Source of the DNA: Trematomus loennbergii
Taxonomy: Eukaryota; Chordata; Actinopteri; Perciformes; Nototheniidae
DNA: 64,000 nucleotides
Reading direction: 5' to 3'
Assembly (NCBI GenBank): GCA_012861695.1
Contig: JAAOOA010000127.1
Span: 17,802,755 to 17,866,754, forward strand
Part shown: one piece after another, positions 40,901-53,100 of the stretch
Layout of the letters: each line of letters starts with the position of its first letter
Position numbering within the stretch: position 1 is the first letter of the stretch
Program-made: the position numbers and the translations under genes
The notes under the pieces: model-generated
Databases searched by the model: none
Told to the model about the DNA's origin: nothing
Seen by the model: the letters and a program-made list of their open reading frames with translations, nothing else

Positions 40901-43900
40901 TTTTTGCTGGTGTCTGTGCCTGCCACAGTGTTAATAAAAGACAGAACAGGACACAAGCTAGCGAGTAACAAACTGTTTCCAACCTCTGCACTGATGCCTC
41001 CCGACTGAGGGAATGTGAGAGCGCAGGCAGGCTGCATTGCGGCGACATGTCAGCCCATATCCTTCAGCACTCTGTAAGGAGGACTGTAAACATCAGCCCA
41101 CTCCAAACATCTAACGGTGGCGGCGCGCTGGGGCCGCCTACACTCACAACACAGACAGGACAAGGCACAGGCGCAGGGCTGTGGTACATGCATGAACTCT
41201 TCTGGGGCTTCCTTCTCCAGTGAGTGAGTTCCAATCCAAGGCAGTCATATTTCCTTAGGGCACACAGGGAGAGGTTGGCCTGTATGGTTCAGTTTATATA
41301 AAACATATCCCAGCAGCTGCTCTGCTGACTGACATATCCAACAGCACTATGGGAGACAGGCTAACTGTTCTCCATGTGTTAAATGCAGATTAACAATCTG
41401 GCTCAACAAATTATACAAGCTCCTGCACACTTTGTTTTAATCGGTTGTGATTAAAAGTAATACCACAAAGTTTTAAAAATATGCACAACCATGTTTTTCT
41501 CTTTTATTTCTTGATTCAGTGCGTGTATTCATGTGTATGTCAATGTCCTGGTATGCGTGTGTGCGAGCAATAGAGTAAAGCAGTGGGGGTTGAACTGCCA
41601 TATGAGCATGTACCCTTTTAATTAGATTTGTGGAGAATGTCGGTGGATTTACCTATGCTGTCAGCGTGCACCCCAACCATTAGAGCAAATGAGAACGTTT
41701 TCCCCACGTTACACAGTAGCACTATATTTTAAACTTGTATCTCTTTTTGTCTGTTACATGAAGTTAGTCTTAAACCTTTTTTTATTTGGGCTTCAGTCTT
41801 GTCAGCATATAGCTCATTTATAGAACGTGCTTACTTGTTTACACCAGCTTTTTTGTCATTTGTGTGGCTGAGGAAATGTCGTAAACAGCTGCTATATTCT
41901 TTTATTGTGGCTATTACAAATCACAGGAGGGTAATTACAATGTCTTGGCCTACAGTCAGTGACTAATAAACTCGGTAAACTTTGTATTGAGCCAACAATG
42001 TGGGAAAACCCTTTTGCTAAACACAAAAAAAAGCCTTTTTGTTTATTTCTCAAACTCTGTGATATAATGTCAACTTATGCAATGTGTCAGCATCAGGGTT
42101 TATCATCAATAATAGGCTTATTAATTATATTTAAATATTACATTTAATATTAGATCATATATCAATCATAGATAGACTTCCTTTGATAAAACAAGTATGT
42201 TTTCATCCATTCTTGCAGATTTTTGTCCCTGATGAGGACAAATCTATTTTTGGGCGCAGTGTGAACAAACAAGTCTTTGACGGTCTGACGACAGGCCTGC
42301 TGCAGACCATTGCTACCATCCTGGGGTCCCTGTGGCCTCCTATCTCTGAGTCTGGACAAGGCGAAATCACACGGATATCCTCCCCAGATGCCAAGGTCAA
42401 GAGCTCTGCCACAGACTCCTTCAACACTCGAACACAGGACCTAATCAGGTATTCTCCTTCCAACGCACTGTATTACGCCCACACTGCTTCTCCTCCTCCT
42501 TCAGCGCACCTCTTTTCTCATCTCATGACCTTTTTACCTCCTTTAGTACATCCTTCCTCCACTCCTTTTCACTGGGTTTAGAGTTGGTCAACCTCTGATT
42601 TCCTCAACAGCGTGCCTTATGTTAAGTATAGGCTGACAAAATGTCAGATCTCTTGGAAATGTTCCAACTGGTGTCTTGTTAGAAAGGGAGTAGTGTGAGA
42701 ATGAGCATGGATTCTGGCATCCTTCCAGCTGGTACTCTTTCCACGCTACATTAGAAGTAAAATCCTTTTCTAGGAGGGGGGGGGCACAAGGTAGCATAAA
42801 CAAAGAGAGACTTCCAAGCTTTGAAAGGTCTCCTTAAACCTGGCGTTGGATTTAGCCATGTGGGTCTGGGCTGTAGGAGTTGGGGCTGTGTTGGAGAAAT
42901 GTGGGTTTGAAGAAAGGCAGGCCCAACCTGATGAAGCCTTGAGGAAGAGTGCAGTCTTTACCGTCCCTCCCACAAGCCATGATTCATTCGGACAGAGCAG
43001 CTGTACAGGCCCACCGCTCTCATCCACTGACCCAGTCGCAACCCTGGAGACAGGGGAGGGCCTGAGAAAAATGGTGTCGTCAGACCGGTAATCCCAAGTA
43101 CAGGCTCAAGATTTACCTTAACTGCCTTCTAAAATGTATATGTTAGTGAGGAAGGACAAAAGATCAAAACATTTTTAGCTTGTGCAACACTCTCCCATTA
43201 TGTAAACCCATATATCACATACAGAGGAGATCACCGTTTCCTTTCCTCTCATTACCAGTTTGTCAGTTTGACTTTCAGTGCTTTTAGTACCCTATCATTG
43301 TCATAAATGTTAAGACGAGTGGCAATTCGACCACCAAGCAGGCTGTCAAACAGAGCAGGCATTGAACAAAGCAGTTGGTGTGAGGAAAGATCCTTTCAAC
43401 CCAAGTAAAGCTGTGGAAGAGGATCAAGTCAAAACAAAGGGACTTGGTTCAAGTGTCAGGTGACCTTCAGTGGAGGTTGGAAACGGTCATAATCACCTGT
43501 TTTAAGAGGACCTCAATGAGTGACAGTTCTAACAGAAAAGGTATGTGAAAGGAGCAAGGAGTCAAGACGGTGATCACATCAGCTACTAGAAAGGCCCTAA
43601 CTGGCAGCTGTATTACTCGATAGATTTCCGTAAGCTGCTGGAGCCTGAGCTGAGCCCGAAGGTCCAAGCACACCAGAGCTGTGAGAAGACGGCCCCAGGT
43701 CAGCAGACTGTCAAGGGCCCCGAGCTGGGCTGGCACAGGGGCCACAACAGCCCTCTAATGACACTATTAGCAGTGATTTGTGGCTGAAAGAGTACAGGGA
43801 ACATGATCATGAGACCTGTCATTGGCAAAGACAAATTGGAGATATCGCAGTAATAGCAGGGGGTGGAGGGCTTAGGTGAGGTATCCGCTTTCAGCTGCAG

Positions 43901-46900
43901 AGCTGTAGAAGTATGCACAGTAAAGGCCTTTGTTTGCCTGTGTGAGATGAGCTTTTATAAGGAAAGTCACGTTTCTTTAAACATTTGGGGAAAACGGTAT
44001 TAACCAAATCGTGTTCTTTTCTCTTTGTGTATTTCTTCCAGCTATGTAGTAAACATGGGTTTGATTGACAAGCTGTACGGATGCTTCCTGTCGATCCAAG
44101 GTCCTGTGGACGAGCACCCCAAGGTGTCCGCTTTCCTCCAGCAAGCCTCAGCTCTGCTGCACAGCATGTGTAGGCTGTGTTTTGTCGTAACTGGACGGTA
44201 AGCATGTCTCTTTCACAGCACAAACATCTCTGTGATCTCTTGATCTTCCTCAAACACACACACACACACACACACCTTTCTCTGTGCGCTAAATGACGGA
44301 GACCGAGTCGCTGTCAGTTCTTTAATGTCACAAGGTTCCATAAACTTGGCCGAGTTACTCAAACAAAGACTGTGGTTCCTCTGCAATCAGCCAGCAGGTC
44401 GTTTCCTCCAGCCAGCCAGCTAGCTAGCTAAGCTGTCGTTACTGCAGATAGAGATAGGCATCTACTTGACCCAGCGCTCTGTCACTCACTATAAACCGTA
44501 GCCTGCAGCGTGGGGGGAGCCCACCCACGTGTGCTACAGTGACCTCCACTCAGAGAGGTTCAGTGGCGCCGCTGACAGAGGCTACGCACACAGTCACACC
44601 AAGGGACATCACTAGCACAATTCCTCACTTAAAATGCTGACCGTGCTACCAGGGCCAGATATGCTTTGATGTCGCGCATTACACTGAACTTTGAACTGGA
44701 AGGAACTTTGTCATACAGAATCTAAGTAACAATTGAGCAAACTATGTTTTCTTTCATAACAACTCCTCCACTTTTCTTAAAGATCTTGTTTAAAGCGCCC
44801 AGTGTGCAGTAACAATGACCAGCTGCTTCACAGTAGGAGACAGCTACAGCACGACTGCATGTTTGTCACTGAATAACTGTGAGAAAACATAGTGTCAAAC
44901 TCTTCAGGTTAAGTGAGCCCAGTTTCATGATCAATACTGCAGCCAACAGCTCCGCTCTGCCAAGATTCTCCGTGTGTCATATATACCAATGCTCAGTGGG
45001 CTCGTAGAATATTTTGGCCATGCCAGTTGCTGTGTCAGGGGATTATAATGGCATTAGGAGGCTGTGTTCTTGCCTAGCAGCATATTTCACGCAGAGCCTG
45101 TTGGCTAACATCAAGTATCAGCATGCACTGTAAGATCCATCCAGAGGTCACACACCCTCCATTCTACATGGCTGCAAATCATAGCTGGTGCTGCGGTACT
45201 CTTAAATTGTGTCTTTACTAGCCTAGGTTTTAAAGGGAGTCTTCTGAATTGCAACCAAGTATATTTAACTACTTGATTACATTATTTCATTTTCTTTAGC
45301 AGGGTTCTTTTTAATGTCCGATACTGATGTGATTTTAGTCCAGATGACGGTGCAGACACTGATATGATTTAAATAATACGTTTGAACTTATTTCAGATTT
45401 TGTTTTGTTAAAGTTTGTAACTGTTCATAGTTCTATGATTAGATTCCTCACCTTAATGTCTATCTTTTTGAAGCGCCATGCATGACACATTTCCTTAAAC
45501 AGGAACTAGACTGAATCCACTTCCCCATACTGTCATGTTTGTAATTAAAGCACCTTCTCTTTCCAGCCAGCGTATCTCTGGCTTTGTTGTTAAATGCTAC
45601 GTTCAGTCAAAGGATGATGTTACCAATCCCTTCAACCAACAAGGTGGCATCTTGTTGGAATCAAACAAACATATCACCTTGAATCCTCCCAGGCCGGCCT
45701 TGATTAAATGTGCCAGAGCTCTCAGCACCTTGTCAGGCAGCTCAGTACTATCTGCCAGCTTGAAGTCGCTGCCATGAGCTTCACGTCACGGTCACGGCAT
45801 TAACTGTGTTTACTGAAGCTAGAGCGGGAGCGGAAAAGACCATCTTGAGTCTTTAAGGTCCCACTCTTCAGCTGAACCCAAACTGGCTTGCAGTAAATCT
45901 TACTAGTTAAGTCAAAAGGGCAAACAGAGTCAAGCTTCTTGCATGCAAAGATTAATAACTGTTATTCCATAAATACACAAACGCACAGAAAGAGCTAAAG
46001 ATGAACATAGGGAGAAGATTGGAGCCAACATTTTAATATGTTACACATTGCAAACTTGCAGCACGTCTGCTTTTTTTTTTTAAATATCAAGCTATCGATT
46101 ACTTACAAAAACTCAGTGCAACACGTCTGCTTTTTTTTAAATATCAAGCTATCGATTACTTACAAAAACTCAGTGCCACCTTTCTGCTTCTTACAGTATA
46201 CTGCTAACATTTTGTTACATTTAAAAAAACAAGAGGAAACATTATTTTATTGAACAAATGTAATATTTACCTGAACACAAAATAATACAAATGTTACACT
46301 TTTAAAGTGCAGTTTTCCTATTAATTCCTTCTTTCAAATTATTCAAAAGATCCCTGAGTGCAATCTGGGTCCCCGCAGTCTTTGTGATATGTTTATCATG
46401 CAAGTTGACAACATTTCATTGAGCAGCCATAACATTTATTGTTGCTTTGGCTGACCCCACACTTTCCCCTCTCCTCCTCTCCAGTGCTCCCAGTATATTT
46501 GACAATAAACGTCAGGACCCGACTGGACTGACGGCCCTGCTGCGGTCCACAGACCTGGTGGGAGTGGTCCACACTTTGTATTGTATCCTGCTGCACAGTT
46601 TCTCTCCCGAGTCCTCTTCCCAGAGCCAGGAACCCTACGGCCCCGGGGTCATCCAGGTGGCTTTGCAAGGCATCCGTTTCCTCAACAATTTTGCCCTGCT
46701 TGACCTATCCGCCTTCCAGGTATTTTCCCAAATATATTATCTTTTTAAATTTTACTTGGAAAAAAATAAAGATTCCTTAAAGATCTAGCAGATTTTGCTA
46801 TTGGTCACAAATGACTTGTCTTTTTTTGTAGATAAACCATCACGTTTTTTTAAACTACTGCTGTTTGCGAGACAATAATGTTGTCCCTTCACCTTAACCA

Positions 46901-49900
46901 ACTTGTATTTGGATAAACAGTAAAAAGAGTCATTCAAATGACTGTCAAAAAGTGCCTACAAATATTTATATTATCCTCACTAGATCTAATAAATCTGTAA
47001 ACATGATCAGATTGATGCTGGTTCCTTTTGTTCAGAGCCTTTGGAAGACAAGTTACTCTCCTCAGGACACAGCTGACCTGTGGACATAAACACAGGTGCC
47101 CTCTGACCCCGGGTCAGTTGTTGGGGTTGAGGAGAGCCCACGAGTCAGCCGTTAGGTTGAAGCACGAGTGATTATCACTGTATGCAGGGCCGTACATTAC
47201 CCACCCTGAGGAAGAGGAGATGGAGACGGCCTCGCTGTGCGAAGTCACCACACAGACGCAACGGCACGAGAGCAAGCCAGAATGCCGTTAATTATTTTAA
47301 TGTCTTGTGGTTATTACTTTGAAGTGGCTTCCTCTCACTGACCTGCCACATTCTGGCAACTCAAAACAGGTGGAAATGAAAGCGTTTCACGGCCTGAGTT
47401 TTATGAACATTTTAAATAATGTTTCTTTTTTTGGCCCAGAGTTGTAACCACCTTGTGTTTCTCATTACCTGCACAGTACCAGCTAAAATATGCTGTGGTT
47501 GATGGATGATCAGAATTTAGGTTGTAAATGTTTAGAGGAATTTCAGAAATGTTTCTCTGGTTGTGATGTTTGCAGAATATGCAGCAACAAATGTGTGATC
47601 CTCAAAATACATGTACAAAAAGACCACAGGTTCACATTCAAAACAGAAATGTATTTTCCTCCCTGCTTTGCGGCCTTCCTGTTTGCCTTGTCATTTCTTT
47701 GTTTATTGTTAAATAACATTTTGCTTTTGGTTCATTTGACATTAGCTTCAATGTTTCAATGAGTTGAATATGTCGCCTGCATGTGTTATGAGGTCTGAAA
47801 ACAGCCTTTTATTTTCAGGTATTGCTTTTAAGGATGTTCAAATGCTAACCCACCCAAACTTCTAGAGGAATAGTGATGATCTTATGGTGCTCTGTCACAC
47901 TGGCATGTTTAATAAATACTGTCTGTGAGCTGCTCCTAGCGTCTCATCTCTGAGCGGGATTGGGGTGTTTTATGGTGGATCCCCGGTTGAGTTGCTTGTA
48001 CTCTTACACCATGTATGTTCCCAACAGCAAAACATATAGTCATTCATTACGTGGTATTGTTTTTGTATTGAGCTCTTTGTAATCACAAACATGGACAATG
48101 TACACATAATTAACTGTAAAACATGTGTTTTGTCTGTGACCTGTCAGTCTGTGCTAGGAGCCGAGGGCCTGTCTCTGGCTTTCCGACACATCGTCAGCTC
48201 GCTGCTCTGGTACTGCACACAGCACTCCTCTGAAGAGCTGCTGCACGATGTCATCATCTGTGTGGGATACTTCACCGTTAACCATACAGACAACCAGGTA
48301 ATCCAGCTAGACCCTGCACTGACTGCACAGAATTAAAAAAATTAAAAGTTTAACATAGTACTTTAAATAATGAGATATACAGTATTTCTGTTTATGGTTA
48401 AAGCTGTAATTGTTATTTTGTTATTAATCGTACTTTTTCTATTTGTATTGTATTCTCTAACTGGTTTAAAAGTCATCTTAAATATAGTCATTTTATAAGT
48501 GATTTTTGTTTTCTTAAATATAGTCATTTTATAAGTGATTTTTGTTTTATTTGTCAGGCCAACAGTAAAATAAAATAAAAAATAAAAGGTATAAAAGCAA
48601 AATACACAAAATAAAACTACCCCTTAATGGTTATTACAACATCTCCAATTATTGACTGTTTTCAGTTTCAAATGACTTTAACACCATGCCTGCTTTTTTT
48701 TAATAACATTTTTTAGCAATGTTTCAAAATGGTTTAACCTTTCTTTTAATTACCTATAAGGCTGTAGGCTGTTATCTTCAAATTGCTTGTTGTTAATATG
48801 TGAACAAAATCAAATCCTGTTATCAAGTGTTTGAATATCACAATTGTTGGTTATCAACTCATCTAATTAATCATCAAGAGCTTCTAATTAGGAAATTCCT
48901 AAAATTGATAAATTTGGATTAAATACAATTCTGTCAATCTACTAATTGTTTAATTGTTATTAGCACAAGTTACATGTAATGCTTTGTTGAAAGCTGTCGG
49001 CTAAGATAGGACAGACTGTTAATATCATCTTACCATTGTTCTGTCACATTGTCATGTATTATTTGTCAGAAAAGGGTGTCGTTTTGTAATTGTAACAAAA
49101 AGCACCTGTTCAAAGATTCATGACTTGGCACCCTCCTGCTCTTGGTCCTTGTGTCGTCTATTGTACCACAGAGTGACCCATTGTTCCTGCTGCTAAAGCA
49201 GAGCGGCGAGCTGGCCCCGGTGTTACAACTACTTAGGGGGCTGTGTGGAAGTGAGCAGGATGTGATGGAGCAGACCTGGCTGCTGTGTAATTGGCTGTCA
49301 TGCATGGCCCGTCTACCGGGCCCTGATTAGCCATGCTACAGTTGGCTGGGCTTTGATTATGTTAAGCCTGACCCACACAGGCAGCAGCCACAGCTTCACT
49401 CTCAAACCTCTGATATGTCATTTACGTCCGCACGGTCGCAGTCAACCCCCATCACCGCAATTTATGGTCTGATTACCCATTCTCATTTAGCAGATTTCTT
49501 ACTTCTATTAAAGGATCTTCCTCCAGTCAAAGGCGCTTTTCTTTTTCTCTCAGCTTCTATGCAATTTAATTATTCTGATGTACGGAATTAGCATCTGTTG
49601 GTCATTTGCATTTTATATTGAATAATTGAATGAAGACTGATGATTAAATTAAGCGAGTGACGGATGAATCGTCTTTGGTCAACCAGAGAAGCGTTAACAA
49701 AGCAGCCATGCTTGACTGTATTTAGTGGGAAAAAAACATGTTGATCATTTAATGCAGAATCTGTCATTCCTCGACAACCACTGTCAATAAGTATATCTCA
49801 AGTAAAAGAAACAACAACGAAAAAATCCTTTCACATTTCCTCCAGTTAAGGACATATTGGATTAAATATATTGTCGGGAAACAAGATCCCACACAACCTC

Positions 49901-50106
49901 CGTAGAGAGTTGATCTTTGCCAGTTGTCCAGTTTCTGGAACGGGTCCATTCAGTTCTGCACAAAGATGGATGGCGTTAAGGAGAATATTTAGAGCAGCCT
50001 GAGCTTTTCTCAAGCTAATGTAAGCAGTGGCAGAACACAAAAGCGGCGCAACCCAGGGCTGTGCGCTCGTAGAGACTGCTGATTCACTGTCGGCACACCA
50101 GATTTT

Positions 50107-50140
<34 letters not shown>

Positions 50141-53100
50141 GCTTTAGAAATAAGGCTGCTCATAGAAAGCAAAACTTTGAAGCAGCACTATATGAAGTGA
50201 TGTATTCCCCCTGCACTGGGGGCATGAATAATTCACCTTGTCACACAAAAAGCCATTGGGAGAGTGACATATGTAGGCTTGTGTGTTTTTCAAGTGTGCT
50301 TCTGCTCGTGGGGGCCTCCGAGCCATGTAGCCATATGTTTCATTGTTTGTTAGGTAGGTCCGTAGAGACCTTTTGACAAAAAAAGCAGAAAAGATTACAC
50401 CGTTTTTACAACTGACGTGTAACTGTACTTCCTTTTTCCCTGAAGAGACATGCGCCGGTAATCTCCTTGTCTTTGAATACGGTGATTCACTTGTGAATCA
50501 TCTGTGGTGATGATCATTGAATCTCTGAGCTGACGAGACTGTAATTGTAAACTGTTGACATGTTAAACCACCAGATTCCCGCTTGTGTTTGACAAAGACA
50601 CAAGCAATTTGAGAGTGTGGAAATCTTAAGAAAACTTTGCATTTTTTCACTACATGGAAAATGGCCACACACACGCAAGCAGAGTGGGCTAAACACAAAG
50701 ATACACACATAAGCAGGTCTTATTTCAGGTAGCGTATGGACGTTTTAGAAATGTAATGGGATCGATTTCCCTGCACTGGCTCTTGAGATTACCTGACCCC
50801 TCTGTGCTTATGTTTCGTAAACTGTTTTCTTTATACCTGTAAGCATCCCATGAGCTATGGCTCACATCCCACACACATCTCCAGATCTCAGCCTTATCTG
50901 TGGGGTCGTTCCTCTTCTTCCCATTCTCTACGAGGGCGTTTCCTCTACCCCGCAGGCCCGAGCCAAGCTTTAGGCCTGTAATTCTTGTTAACCTGATGTT
51001 GAAACGCTCCCTTCAGCAGTCCATTACAGCCAAGACAACCAAGCCCTCACTGCCTGCAGGGTAAGTGCAGCTCGTGCAGACCATAGGGAGCCAGCAGCCG
51101 GGAATGCACACTCTGTATCACCCGGCAGAGTAAACAGAGGCAGAGGAACACAGACAGACACACTCTCCGCTGACTGGCAGGAGAGGGCCTGATTGTTAGC
51201 TCGGTAGATGATTTACTCTCTGCTTCAAGGGTGAACGCAGGTCCAACTGACTTTAAGTGAAGCTGAGGACATTTTTATCCCTGCGTACCTTTCAGTGAGG
51301 AGTTTCCATTTGTCTGTAACACTGTCGTCAGGTTGGCTTCAGAGCAGAATTATCAGCAGTAAAGATCTGGGACGGAATGACAGTCTTAGCTCATAGAGAT
51401 AAATAAAGAGTTATTAAGCTTCTTTGTCTAAACAGCAGTTTTTTTATGGGTTTTTAAAGCAACTGACAATCGCCCTAAAAGTCAAGTTGGAGTGTGTATG
51501 TCAATGTCTGCCTCGCTAGCATCCAATTGTCCCAAGGTAATTTACACAGCGTCCTGTGCACGTCTCAATCAGCCATTGTAAATGTTGTAAAGAGGCACTA
51601 AACAGTTTTGTGGTGTATGCTGTGCTGCTTGTCTTATCAGTAAGGCAGTTCCACTGATGGTTCTGGTTTGTATTGTGGATTCAAGCGTCAGATATACGGC
51701 CCTGCTCTGACACTGGTTCCTCCTGAGGTGTTCACGCCGTCTAGACGCTGCAATGAATGGAGATTCTTCCACACATCCAAGATTGTCCCTGATTGTCTTA
51801 ATTTCTGTCCCTCACCCAACATCGGTGCAGCCTCATGCAGGCTAATTATGCTTTTTTCAGATTTATGAATGTGTGCACAGCTGGATGATGGCTGCCTCTT
51901 CTTTTTGTTCTGCATTCTTAAATCTGTTTTAACTTAGTTTCATCTTAGATTCTGGGTTTTTCCCCGAGAATTTGTTTGCGTTTCAGAACATTAACTTTAC
52001 ACACTCTTTGTTGTCATTGTGGACAGTAAGGAAGTTATGTCATGGAGGCGTCATAAAACTCAGCTCTGTTTGAAAATGCCAGATCTATGAACTTAAGAAA
52101 AAACAGAGCAGCCAAAGACACTTGAGTTTTTACTGCGTTATAAGCGAGTGCCAGATGCATGGCTTCAGATGCTTGTTGTTAGTTTTATGATGTCAGCTTT
52201 TGAGCTGCAGATACTTCAGCTGAGCGGGGAGAGGTACCGCCACAACATAATCTCTAGTTGGAAACCATTCGGGCTCTGGTGTTGCTCTTCACCTGGTGGA
52301 GGCGTGGAAAGTTGGCCGGGGACTCGGTTTCCCTGTGACCTCCGTGCTCTTGCTGCCACCAGGTTTTGTTTTATGTCTTTCTGCATCAGGCACTTGAAGG
52401 TGGACAATTTGTTTAGGCAGCTGAAGATGGAGCTGTGCGAAGCCGAGGATTATGAGATTGCTGGGTGATTTGTGGGTTGGATCTTCTCAGAGCCCCAGCT
52501 CTAACATCCAACACTCGCTATGGTGTTAAATTATGATACCTAAACCATAAATATTCTGGATTAAGTCCCAAGAATGAATAGATTCTTTAGCTTTTGCAGA
52601 ATCATGGTTTTGGCTTTCAAATGAATTCAGCTGCATGAATTTACGATCTCCCCCCCCAATGCCAGTTTGTCTTCAGGCTGTGTTGCAACAGACAAGATAG
52701 ATATGATGATGTAGGATTTAGTAGAAAGTAGCATGAAAATACAAAAACTACATGAACTGAAAAAAGCAGCTCTACTTTTGAAAACAACCAGAGCTTGTCT
52801 TTTTTTTCTCCTTCCGTCAGTGGATAACTTTTTCCAACTAGCCCCACATTCCTTTGTGAAAAACACTTATTGAGTCAGTGAAACTGTGGGGATTTTTTTC
52901 TTCCACTCTTACGCACACAGATTCACAGAGGGGTCTACATCTTTGTAACATATTCCAGACCGTCCTTTAATTCAAAATGTCTCTCGCCGAAACACATCAG
53001 ACCAGAAATACATGTTCTCTCAGCTTCAAAAATTAACACTTTGATTTCAAGTTGACAAATTCGGTGCTCTTAACGTTTTCAAGTAGTTGTATTGCATTAA

